A stretch of 22,382 nucleotides of DNA from JBBCJM01 sp037190175 (GTDB lineage: Bacteria; Pseudomonadota; Alphaproteobacteria; Rhodobacterales; Rhodobacteraceae). Below the pieces are notes generated by a model that worked only from the letters and a program-made list of their open reading frames with translations, ran no database searches and had not been told where the DNA came from. Position numbers and translations under genes: made by a program. Shown piece after piece: positions 1 to 8,867 of the stretch (position 1 is its first letter; each line of letters starts with the position of its first letter). Location: NCBI GenBank assembly GCA_037190175.1, contig JBBCJM010000147.1, forward strand, positions 1-22,382, given 5' to 3'.

Positions 1-150
1 TTCATCGCCCTGCCCGGCCTCGACAGCGCAGCGCTGCTCTCCGCGCTCGACCCCGGGGCCGGCCCCGGAACCCCGGGGCTTCCCGCGCGCCCGGTCGCCT
101 TCCGCCGCATCTGGACCCGCCCCGGCGCCGGGCTGGTGGCGCGGGGATAG
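1..150 (+). CDS. C-terminal end of an unidentified protein (partial)
   Basis: An open frame enters from the left edge in frame 1 and stops at TAG 148-150, giving the last 49 residues. The fragment is rich in Pro, Gly, Ala and Arg, starts FIALPGLDSAALL and ends RPGAGLVARG. Its codons end mostly in G or C, as in the neighbouring genes, which supports real coding. No domain can be recognised from this piece and no function is proposed. It is followed about 80 bp later by the ABC exporter gene in the same direction. Confidence 0.5.
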   Translation, partial: FIALPGLDSAALLSALDPGAGPGTPGLPARPVAFRRIWTRPGAGLVARG

Positions 151-175
151 GGCCGGCCCGCGTCACAAGCGCCGC

Positions 176-204
176 TTGCCCCATGGCGCGGGCTGACCTA
201 AACC
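176..204 (+). promoter_or_regulatory. Candidate sigma70-type promoter of the ABC exporter gene
   Basis: TTGCCC (176-181) is separated by 17 bp from TAAACC (199-204). The expected transcription start near 211 lies upstream of ATG 231 but downstream of the alternative ATG 183. This is one reason to prefer 231 as the translation start. Match by eye only. Confidence 0.35.
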
Positions 205-230
205 CGCGCCGTTCAAGGGGGCATGAAGGC

Positions 231-2009
<1,779 letters not shown>

Positions 2010-2089
2010 CGTTGCGTTGAACCGGGGCGGCCCGCGGGGAAGTCCTTGCGGGGCGCGCGCTTTCCCCGCAATCTCGGCACCCATGGCAG

Positions 2090-2120
2090 AAGCCCCCGGG
2101 GGACCGAGGACGGGGGGCTT
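2090..2120 (+). other. Inverted repeat in the leader of the acyl-CoA synthetase gene
   Basis: AAGCCCCC (2090-2097) pairs exactly with GGGGGCTT (2113-2120), an 8-bp stem with a 15-nt loop ending about 10 bases before the ribosome binding site. Further upstream, GCGGGGAA/TTCCCCGC (2034-2041 with 2062-2069) and TTGCGGGG/CCCCGCAA (2046-2053 with 2064-2071) are mutually exclusive stems. In such GC-rich DNA these may be coincidental. They could also end the exporter transcript or shape the leader. Confidence 0.25.
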
Positions 2121-2144
2121 GCCGCAAGGGGAGGAGAGACCGCC

Positions 2145-4040
2145 ATGGCCGCAGCCGCAGCCTTCGTATCCGTTGCCGACCGCGATGCCATCGAGGCCGC
2201 CGCCCCCTGGGCCGAGCGCGACGTGCCGCGCACCATGCACCAGTTCCTGACCCGCACCGCCGCGGCGCATGGGGCCAAGCCGGCGATCAGCTTTCAGCTG
2301 CTCTCCGCGCCGGGGTCCAAGGCCGAGACGCTGAGCTGGAACCAGTACCTCTCCCGCGTCACCCAGGCCGCGAACCTGTTCCGCAGCCTCGGCGTGGGGC
2401 CCTCGGATACCGTGGCCTATGTGCTGCCCAACTGCACCGAGGCGGCGGTCACCCTGATCGCCGGCATGGTGGCGGGGATCGTGAACCCGATCAACCCGCT
2501 GATGGAGCCGGAAAAGATCGCCTCGATCCTGCGCGAGACCAAGGCCAAGGTGGTGGTCACCCTGCGGGCCTTCCCCAAGACCGACCTGGCGCAGAAGGTG
2601 GCCGAGGCGGTGAAGCTGGCCCCCGGCGTCACCACCGTGCTGGAGGTGGACCTGAACCGCTATCTCTCGCCGCCGAAAAGCTGGATCGTGCCCTTGGTGC
2701 GGCCGAAGAACCCGGTGGAGCACAAGGCGGCCGTGAAGGACTTCAACGCGGAATGCGCCCGCCAGCCGGGCGACCGGCTGAGCTTCGCCGACCCCGAGGA
2801 CGACCGGGTGGCGGCCTATTTCCACACCGGCGGCACCACCGGGATGCCCAAGGTCGCGCAGCACAAGGTGAACGGCATCATCTACAACGGCTGGCTGGGT
2901 GCCACGCTGATGTTCCAGCCCTCGGACGTGGTGATGACGCCCTTGCCGCTCTTCCACGTCTTCGCCGCCTATCCGATCCTGATGTCGATGATCGCGTCCG
3001 GCGCGCATGTGGTCTTCCCCACCCCGCAGGGCTACCGGGGCGAGGGGGTGTTCGACAACCTGTGGAAGCTGATCGAACGCTGGAAATGCACCTACCTGAT
3101 CACCGTGCCCACCGCGCTGTCGGCGCTGATGCAGCGGCCGATCAATGCGGATGTGAGCACCCTGCGCGGCGCCTTCTCGGGCTCCGCCCCCCTGCCCTTG
3201 GAACTCTACAAACGGTTCGAGGCCGCGACCGGGGTGCAGATCATCGAGGGCTATGGCCTCACCGAATGCACCTGCCTCGTCTCCTGCAACCCGCCGGAGG
3301 GGCAGAAGAAGATCGGCTCGGTCGGCATCCCCTTGCCCTATACCCACGTGCGGATCCTGCACAAGAACGGCGGCGACTTCCGCGAATGCGCGGTGGACGA
3401 GGTGGGGGAGATCTGCGTCTCGAACCCCGGCGTCTTCGAGGGCTCGACCTATACCGAGATCGACAAGAACCGCGACCTCTTCGCCGAAGGCCGCTTCCTG
3501 CGCACCGGCGACCTCGGCCGGCTGGACGCGGACGGATACCTCTACATCACCGGCCGGGCCAAGGACCTGATCATCCGCGGCGGCCACAACATCGACCCCG
3601 CGATCATCGAGGAGGCGCTGATGGGCCATTCCGCGGTGGCCTTCGTGGGCGCCATCGGCCAGCCGGATGCCCATGCGGGCGAACTGCCCTGCGCCTATGT
3701 GGAACTGGTCAAGGGCGCCTCGGCCAATGTCGAGGATCTGGCGGCCCATGCCGCGGCGCAGATCGAGGAACGCGCGGCGATCCCCAAGCATATCGAGATC
3801 CTGCCCGAACTGCCGAAGACCGCGGTGGGCAAGGTCTTCAAGCCCGACCTGCGCCGGCTGGCCATCGCGCGGGTCTATGACGCGGCGCTGGCCGAGGCGG
3901 GGCTGGCCGCGCGGGTGGCCGAGGTGGTCGAGGACAAGAAGCGCGGGCTGGTGGCGATGCTCGAGCGCAAGGGCGAGGTGGACGAAGCCCGCGTGACCGA
4001 GGTGCTGGGCGCCTTCGCCAGCCCCTGGTCCTGGCGCTGA
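2145..4040 (+). CDS. Acyl-CoA synthetase (AMP-forming ligase)
   Basis: A 631-residue ANL-superfamily enzyme that activates a carboxylic (fatty) acid with ATP and CoA through an acyl-AMP intermediate. Visible motifs: A3 P-loop HTGGTTGMPK (227-236), A5 GYGLTECT (369-376), TGD (454-456) with the hinge RAKDLIIRGGHNIDP (471-485), and the A10 Lys563 in PKTAVGKVFKP. The 46 residues after the A10 region are longer than in a minimal ligase. The start at 2145 follows GGGGAGGAGAG at a normal spacing; the frame is open to 2046 but has no better ribosome site. The gene follows the exporter after 135 bp and is convergent with uvrD, whose stop is 9 bp away. Substrate chain length is unknown. The lack of a typical FadD N-terminus and the 630-residue size argue against classical FadD. 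Confidence 0.9.
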   Translation: MAAAAAFVSVADRDAIEAAAPWAERDVPRTMHQFLTRTAAAHGAKPAISFQLLSAPGSKAETLSWNQYLSRVTQAANLFRSLGVGPSDTVAYVLPNCTEAAVTLIAGMVAGIVNPINPLMEPEKIASILRETKAKVVVTLRAFPKTDLAQKVAEAVKLAPGVTTVLEVDLNRYLSPPKSWIVPLVRPKNPVEHKAAVKDFNAECARQPGDRLSFADPEDDRVAAYFHTGGTTGMPKVAQHKVNGIIYNGWLGATLMFQPSDVVMTPLPLFHVFAAYPILMSMIASGAHVVFPTPQGYRGEGVFDNLWKLIERWKCTYLITVPTALSALMQRPINADVSTLRGAFSGSAPLPLELYKRFEAATGVQIIEGYGLTECTCLVSCNPPEGQKKIGSVGIPLPYTHVRILHKNGGDFRECAVDEVGEICVSNPGVFEGSTYTEIDKNRDLFAEGRFLRTGDLGRLDADGYLYITGRAKDLIIRGGHNIDPAIIEEALMGHSAVAFVGAIGQPDAHAGELPCAYVELVKGASANVEDLAAHAAAQIEERAAIPKHIEILPELPKTAVGKVFKPDLRRLAIARVYDAALAEAGLAARVAEVVEDKKRGLVAMLERKGEVDEARVTEVLGAFASPWSWR

Positions 4041-4049
4041 CCGCAGCCG

Positions 4050-6461
4050 TCAGAACGGCACGTCGTCGGCCACGCTGGCCGGCCGCACGAAGTCGGCGCG
4101 GATGTTCTTGCGCCCGGCCTTGTCGAAATCCACCGTCAGCTTGTTGCCCTCGGCCACCGCGACCTGACCGTAGCCGAACTTGTCGCTGAACACCCGGTCG
4201 CCCTCGTCATAGGGCGAGACCGCGCCGGCGTCGATCACCACGTGCCGGCCCTCGCGCGGCTGCGCCACGGGCCGGTTGCCGGCGTTGCGCTGCATCCGCG
4301 CCCAGCCGGGGGAGTTGTAGACATCCGCCCGCGCCGCCCTTGTCTCCAGCGCCGAGGCGCCGCCGAAGGGCGCGGCTGCGCCATAGGCCCCGCCGTGCAG
4401 GCCGGGGGGCGTCAGCACCTCCACATGGTCCTGCGGCAGTTCATCGATGAAGCGGCTGGGCAGTTGCGATTGCCACTGGCCATAGACCCGGCGGTTGGAG
4501 GCGAAGCTGATGGTGCAAAGCCGCTCGGCCCGGGTGATGCCCACATAGGCCAGCCGCCGCTCCTCCTCCAGCCCCTTCAGCCCGCTCTCGTCCATGCTGC
4601 GCTGGCTGGGGAAGAGGCCGTCCTCCCACCCCGGCAGGAAGACCACGGGGAATTCCAGCCCCTTGGCCGCGTGCAGCGTCATGACGGTGATCTTCTCCTC
4701 CGCCTCCTCGCTGTCGTTGTCCATGATCAGGGCGACGTGTTCCAGGAAGCCCTGCAGGCTGTCGAACTCCTCCAGCGCCTTGACCAGTTCCTTGAGGTTC
4801 TCCAGCCGGCCCGGCGCCTCGGGCGTCTTGTCGGCCTGCCACATGGCGATGTAGCCCGACTCCTCCAGGATGGTCTCGGCCAGCCGCACGTGGTTCTCGC
4901 GCGGGGCCTCGGGCGGGGTGGCGGCCTCGATCAGCGGGTCGCCGGGCTGCACCACCAGCCGCGCGCCCTCGTGCCAGCGGTCTACCCCGTCGAGGAAGCC
5001 GCGCAGCGGGCCGGAGACCCGGGCGGTGAAGCTGCCCGCCGCCAGCATCGCCCGGGCGGCGTCGAAGAGGCTGAGGCCGCGGGCGCGGGCGTTGCGCTGG
5101 ATCTCCTGCATCCCCTTCTCGCCCAGCCCCCGCTTGGGCAGGTTCGCCACCCGCTCGAAGGCCAGGTCGTCGTCGGGGCTGACCGCCAGGCGGAAATAGG
5201 CCATGGCGTCGCGGATCTCCTGCCGTTCGTAGAACCGCGGGCCGCCGACCACCCGGTAGGGCAGGCCGATGGTCAGGAAGCGGTCCTCGAAGGCGCGCAT
5301 CTGGTGGCTGGCGCGCACCAAGATCGCCATGTGGTCCAGGCTGAAGGGGTCGAGCCCCCGGGTGCCGCGTTGCAGCGCCTCGGCCTCCTCGCCGATCCAG
5401 CGCGCCTCCTCCTCGCCGTCCCAATGGCCGATCAGGCGCACCTTCTCGCCCTCCTCGGCCTCGGTCCACAGCGTCTTGCCCAGGCGGCTCTGGTTGGCGG
5501 CGATCAGGCCCGAGGCGGCGGCGAGGATATGCGGGGTGGAGCGGTAGTTCTGCTCCAGCCGGATCACCTGCGCCCCGGGAAAGTCGGTCTCGAACCGCAG
5601 GATGTTGCCCACCTCGGCCCCCCGCCAGCCGTAGATCGACTGGTCGTCGTCGCCCACGCAGCAGATGTTCCTGTGCGCCTGCGCCAAGAGCCGCAGCCAC
5701 AGGTACTGCGCCACGTTGGTGTCCTGATACTCGTCCACCAATATATAACGCAGCCAGCGCTGGTACTGCGCCAGCACGTCCGGGTGGGCCTGAAAGATGG
5801 TGACCATGTGCAGCAGAAGGTCGCCGAAGTCGCAGGCGTTCAGCGTGCGCAGCCGGTCCTGATAGACCTCGTAAAGCTCGGTCCCCCGCCCGGCGAACAG
5901 CGCGGCATCGGCCGAGGGCACCCGGGCGGGCGTCAGCGCCCGGTTCTTCCAGCCGTCGATCAGCCCGGCCAGCATCCGGGCGGGCCAGCGTTTCTCGGCG
6001 ATGTCGGCGGCCACCACGATCTGGCGCAAGAGGCGGATCTGGTCGTCGGTGTCCAGGATGGTGAAGTTCGACTTCAGGTTCACCAGTTCGGCGTGGCGGC
6101 GCAGCATCCTGACCGAGATGGAGTGGAAGGTGCCCATCCAGCGCATCCCCTCGGCCACCTCGCCCAGCATCCGGCCCACGCGGTCCTTCATCTCGCGCGC
6201 GGCCTTGTTGGTGAAGGTGACGGCCAGGATCTCGTCCGGCCGCGCCCGGCCGGTGTGCAGCAGATGGGCGATCCGCGCGGTCAGCGCCCGGGTCTTGCCG
6301 GTGCCGGCGCCGGCCAGCATCAGCACCGGGCCGTCCAGCGCCTCCACCGCCGCGCGCTGGGCGGGGTTCAGCCCGTCCAGATACGGCGCCGGCCGCGCCG
6401 CCACCGCCCGCCGGCTGAGGGGAACGGGGTCCGCCCCCGGCATGTGGTCGATCTCGTGCAT
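4050..6461 (-). CDS. uvrD: UvrD/PcrA-type ATP-dependent DNA helicase II
   Basis: An 803-residue superfamily 1A 3'-5' helicase acting in nucleotide excision and mismatch repair and in clearing RecA or stalled polymerase. Motifs in order: Q-motif LNPAQRAAV (31-39), Walker A GAGTGKT (51-57), motif Ia TFTNKAAREM, DEYQDTN (motif II), GDDDQSIYGWRGA (motif III), QNYRS (motif IV), VMTLHAAKGLEFPVVFLPG (motif V) and EERRLAYVGITRAE (motif VI). The last 45 residues (YDEGDRVFSDKFGYGQV onward) form the small Tudor-like UvrD C-terminal domain that contacts RNA polymerase or DNA in this family. The start may be ATG 6461 or the in-frame ATG at 6443. AGGG sits very close to the first. A GTTC-N7-GTTC box 41-55 bp upstream of 6461 suggests LexA control. 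Confidence 0.95.
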   Translation of the reverse strand: MHEIDHMPGADPVPLSRRAVAARPAPYLDGLNPAQRAAVEALDGPVLMLAGAGTGKTRALTARIAHLLHTGRARPDEILAVTFTNKAAREMKDRVGRMLGEVAEGMRWMGTFHSISVRMLRRHAELVNLKSNFTILDTDDQIRLLRQIVVAADIAEKRWPARMLAGLIDGWKNRALTPARVPSADAALFAGRGTELYEVYQDRLRTLNACDFGDLLLHMVTIFQAHPDVLAQYQRWLRYILVDEYQDTNVAQYLWLRLLAQAHRNICCVGDDDQSIYGWRGAEVGNILRFETDFPGAQVIRLEQNYRSTPHILAAASGLIAANQSRLGKTLWTEAEEGEKVRLIGHWDGEEEARWIGEEAEALQRGTRGLDPFSLDHMAILVRASHQMRAFEDRFLTIGLPYRVVGGPRFYERQEIRDAMAYFRLAVSPDDDLAFERVANLPKRGLGEKGMQEIQRNARARGLSLFDAARAMLAAGSFTARVSGPLRGFLDGVDRWHEGARLVVQPGDPLIEAATPPEAPRENHVRLAETILEESGYIAMWQADKTPEAPGRLENLKELVKALEEFDSLQGFLEHVALIMDNDSEEAEEKITVMTLHAAKGLEFPVVFLPGWEDGLFPSQRSMDESGLKGLEEERRLAYVGITRAERLCTISFASNRRVYGQWQSQLPSRFIDELPQDHVEVLTPPGLHGGAYGAAAPFGGASALETRAARADVYNSPGWARMQRNAGNRPVAQPREGRHVVIDAGAVSPYDEGDRVFSDKFGYGQVAVAEGNKLTVDFDKAGRKNIRADFVRPASVADDVPF

Positions 6462-6501
6462 CCCTGCAGTCTAGCCCGGCGGGACCGCAAGGAAAAGCGG
6501 T

Positions 6502-6516
6502 GTTCCGCGATTGTTC
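6502..6516 (-). promoter_or_regulatory. Alphaproteobacterial LexA (SOS) box upstream of uvrD
   Basis: GTTC (6502-6505), seven bases, GTTC (6513-6516). On the gene's strand this reads GAAC-N7-GAACA. This is the direct-repeat SOS box described for Rhodobacter and other alphaproteobacteria, and differs from the CTGT-N8-ACAG palindrome of E. coli. It lies in the 101-bp gap between the regulator gene and uvrD, where an operator for uvrD would be expected. Confidence 0.65.
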
Positions 6517-6542
6517 CGACAATATCCTGTGCGCAAGGGCGC

Positions 6543-6564
6543 AGGGCGGGGTGAGCCCCGCCCT
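6543..6564 (-). terminator. Hairpin at the end of the MarR-family gene
   Basis: AGGGCGGGG (6543-6551) and CCCCGCCCT (6556-6564) form a perfect 9-bp stem with a 4-nt loop, overlapping the stop codon of the leftward regulator gene. No U-tract follows on the minus strand, so termination by this hairpin alone is uncertain. Confidence 0.4.
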
Positions 6565-7132
6565 ACCCCGCCCCGGGGGGGTCCAGCCGGTAGACGCGGC
6601 GCATTCCCTCGGCGTAGCGGATGAAGAGGGCGGAGAAGATGCGGATCTCCTCCTCGGTCCAGCCCTCGAAGACCTGCGGGAAGCGGGACCATTTCAGGTC
6701 GCGGACCGCGGTCAGCGCGGCGTCGGCGGCCGGGGTGGGGCGCAGGATGGTCTTGCGGCCATCCTCCTGCGCCGCCTCGCGCCGCAGGTAGCCGCGGCGG
6801 ATCAGGTCGGCGGCGATGCGGCTGGCGCGCGAGGGGTCGATGTTCATCTCCTCGGCCATCAGCCCGATGGTGGGGGGCTGCGGCGCGGCCCGGCCGATGC
6901 CGTGCATGACGCGGGCGACCGCGGTCAGCGCGTGGAACTGCGGCAGCTCCAGCCCCAGCCCCAACTCGGACAGCAGCCGCGCCACCGCCTCGCCCTTCAC
7001 CGCCCGGCGCAGCCAGAGGAAGAAGACCGAATCGAGCGCCACCAGCGCCTCCACCGTCTCGGGGGCAAGACCGGTGGCGGCCAGGTGCCGGCTCATCTCG
7101 GCCTGGAACGGCAGGGGGCGCGTGTCGCTCAT
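6563..7132 (-). CDS. MarR-family transcriptional regulator
   Basis: A 189-residue protein with a winged helix-turn-helix around residues 65-135. PTIGLMAEEMNIDPSRASRIAADLIRRGYL looks like helix 3, the recognition helix and the start of the wing; REAAQEDGRKTILRPTPAADA continues as the MarR wing and following helix. MarR dimers usually repress a divergent gene and release DNA when a small ligand binds. Here the divergent neighbour is a DHA2-type drug exporter, the classical arrangement. ATG 7132 was chosen because the frame open to 7201 runs through the divergent promoter. An in-frame ATG at 7141 is an equally possible start three residues earlier. The ligand is unknown. Confidence 0.85.
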   Translation of the reverse strand: MSDTRPLPFQAEMSRHLAATGLAPETVEALVALDSVFFLWLRRAVKGEAVARLLSELGLGLELPQFHALTAVARVMHGIGRAAPQPPTIGLMAEEMNIDPSRASRIAADLIRRGYLRREAAQEDGRKTILRPTPAADAALTAVRDLKWSRFPQVFEGWTEEEIRIFSALFIRYAEGMRRVYRLDPPGAG

Positions 7133-7194
7133 GCCCCCCATCTGGCGGCGGGGGAAGCCCTTGTCAATCACCTGTCGGCCGCAGATACATGCGC

Positions 7195-7223
7195 TTGACA
7201 TATGTTTGCCTCGCCCCTATCTG
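7195..7223 (+). promoter_or_regulatory. Promoter of the MFS exporter gene with embedded palindrome
   Basis: Consensus -35 TTGACA (7195-7200), exactly 17 bp, then TATCTG (7218-7223). The perfect palindrome ACATATGT (7198-7205) overlaps the -35 element and is a candidate half or core of the operator for the divergent MarR-type regulator. An ATACAT at 7185-7190 lies nearby. The promoter match is strong for such GC-rich DNA. The operator assignment is inference. Confidence 0.6.
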
Positions 7224-7269
7224 GCGCCGACGACCGCCGTCCCGCGGCCGCCCTGCCGCGGAGCCCTCC

Positions 7270-8775
7270 ATGCCCTCCCCCACCGAAACCCCGGCCGAGG
7301 GCGGCGCGCCCTTCATCGTCATCGGCTCGATCGGGCTCTTGATGCTGCTGGCCGCGCTGGACCAGACCATCGTCTCGACCGCGCTGCCCACCATCGTGGC
7401 CGACCTCGGCGGGCTCGACCACCTGTCCTGGGTGGTGACGGCCTATATCCTGGCCTCCACCGTGGCCGCGCCGATCTACGGCAAGCTGGGCGACCTCTAC
7501 GGGCGGCGGAACATGGTGTTCCTGTCGGTGGGGGTGTTCCTGGCGGGCTCGGCGCTCTGCGGGCTGGCGCAGAGCATGGGGTTCCTGATCTTCGCCCGCG
7601 CGGTGCAGGGGCTGGGCGGCGGGGGCCTTTTCGTGCTGGCGCTGTCGGTGGTGGGCGACGTGATCGCGCCGCGCGACCGGGGCAAGATCCAGGGCGTCTT
7701 CGCCGCGGTCTTCTCGGTCTCCAGCGTGATCGGCCCGCTGATCGGCGGCTGGTTCGTGGAAGTGTTCTCCTGGCACTGGATCTTCTACATCAACCTGCCC
7801 CTGGGGCTGGTCGCGGTGGCGGGCTTCGCCCTGGGCTTCCGCCCCCGCGGCATCCGCCACGCGCGGCGGATCGACTGGGCCGGCGCCGCGGCGCTGTCGG
7901 CGGGGCTGGCCGCGCTGACGCTGCTGACCAGCCTCGGCGGGCGCAGCTTCGGCTGGACCTCGGCGCCGGGGCTGACGCTGGCGGTGGTGGCGGTGGCCAG
8001 CGTGGCCGCCTTCGTGGCGGTGGAGCGCAAGGCGGCCGAGCCGCTGATCCCGCTGGACCTCTTCCGGCAGAACGTCTTCGCGGTCACCAGCGTGATCGGC
8101 TTCATCAGCGGGGCGGCGCTGTTCGGCGCGGTCACCTTCCTGCCGATCTACCTGCAGATCGCCCGGGGCGCCTCGCCCACCGTCTCGGGCCTGATGCTGA
8201 TCCCGATGACGGCGGGAATCGTGCTGACCTCCAACCTCGCCGGGCGCTACATGGGCCGGGCCGGGCGCTATCGCATCCTGCCGCTGCTGGGCTGCGCGGC
8301 GCTGGCCGTGGGGCTGGCCCTGCTGACGCGACTGACCCCGCAGACCGGCGATCTGGCCTTCGGCCTGTCCATTGCGGTGGTGGGGCTGGGGATCGGGGCG
8401 ATCTTCCCGGTGCTGGTGACCTCGGTGCAGAACAGCGTGCCGCACCAGCAGCTGGGCACCGCCACCGCCGCCTCGCTGATGTTCCGCCAGATCGGCGGCT
8501 CGCTGGCCGTGGCGGTCTTCGGCGCGCTGTTCGCGGCAAGGCTGGCGGCGCGGGTGGGCGAGGCCGGGGCTGCGCTGGAGGGCGCGGCCGAGATCGGGCC
8601 GGCCATGGTGGCGCGGCTGGACCCCGCGACGCGCGCGGCGCTGGGCGAGGCGGTGACCGATGCGCTCTGGCCCGTCTATGCGCTGGGGGCGGCGCTGGCC
8701 GCGGTGGGCTTCCTCTTCTCGCTGGCGCTCAAGGAAGTGCCGCTGGCCAACCGGATGATCCCGCGGGGGGAATAG
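7270..8775 (+). CDS. DHA2-family MFS multidrug exporter (14 TM)
   Basis: A 501-residue proton-driven drug:H+ antiporter of the inner membrane. TM1 carries the DHA2 signature LDQTIVSTALPTIV (about 30-43, with Asp31 in the membrane). The loop 2-3 motif A is GKLGDLYGRR (71-80), and motif C-like VSSVIGPLIGGWFVE lies in TM5. About 14 hydrophobic segments can be counted, ending in FLFSLALKEVPL. ATG 7270 is preceded by CGGAG at 7259-7263. The frame is open to 7189, but that stretch contains the promoter. The divergent MarR-type gene is probably its regulator. The substrate is unknown; such pumps export dyes, antibiotics or metabolites. Confidence 0.9.
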   Translation: MPSPTETPAEGGAPFIVIGSIGLLMLLAALDQTIVSTALPTIVADLGGLDHLSWVVTAYILASTVAAPIYGKLGDLYGRRNMVFLSVGVFLAGSALCGLAQSMGFLIFARAVQGLGGGGLFVLALSVVGDVIAPRDRGKIQGVFAAVFSVSSVIGPLIGGWFVEVFSWHWIFYINLPLGLVAVAGFALGFRPRGIRHARRIDWAGAAALSAGLAALTLLTSLGGRSFGWTSAPGLTLAVVAVASVAAFVAVERKAAEPLIPLDLFRQNVFAVTSVIGFISGAALFGAVTFLPIYLQIARGASPTVSGLMLIPMTAGIVLTSNLAGRYMGRAGRYRILPLLGCAALAVGLALLTRLTPQTGDLAFGLSIAVVGLGIGAIFPVLVTSVQNSVPHQQLGTATAASLMFRQIGGSLAVAVFGALFAARLAARVGEAGAALEGAAEIGPAMVARLDPATRAALGEAVTDALWPVYALGAALAAVGFLFSLALKEVPLANRMIPRGE

Positions 8776-8806
8776 ACGGCGCCCCTGCCCCGGCCGCGGA
8801 AGCCCG

Positions 8807-8835
8807 TTGTCGGGCCCCGCGAATCTGCCTACACA
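8807..8835 (+). promoter_or_regulatory. Candidate promoter of pyruvate carboxylase
   Basis: TTGTCG (8807-8812), 17-bp spacer, TACACA (8830-8835). The predicted start point near 8842 falls inside the palindrome described at 8836-8854. Match by eye. Confidence 0.45.
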
Positions 8836-8854
8836 TTTTGCTGCACGTGCAAAA
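8836..8854 (+). promoter_or_regulatory. Palindrome over the pyc start region (candidate operator)
   Basis: TTTTGC (8836-8841) is mirrored by GCAAAA (8849-8854), and an overlapping perfect 10-bp palindrome TGCACGTGCA occupies 8842-8851. The right arm runs into the ribosome binding site AAAGGAGG (8852-8859). The TTTTGC/GCAAAA arms recall binding sites of short-chain-acyl-CoA-responsive regulators (ScfR/RamB type, TTTGCAAA-like) in Rhodobacteraceae. That comparison is from memory and unproven. Confidence 0.4.
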
Positions 8855-8867
8855 GGAGGCTGCCCCC

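Noticed and set aside
183..230. ATG 183 as start of the ABC exporter (608 residues).
   Set aside because: It lies inside a TTGCCC-N17-TAAACC promoter candidate. The extra residues are not typical of the family, and ATG 231 has purine-rich sequence at the proper distance.
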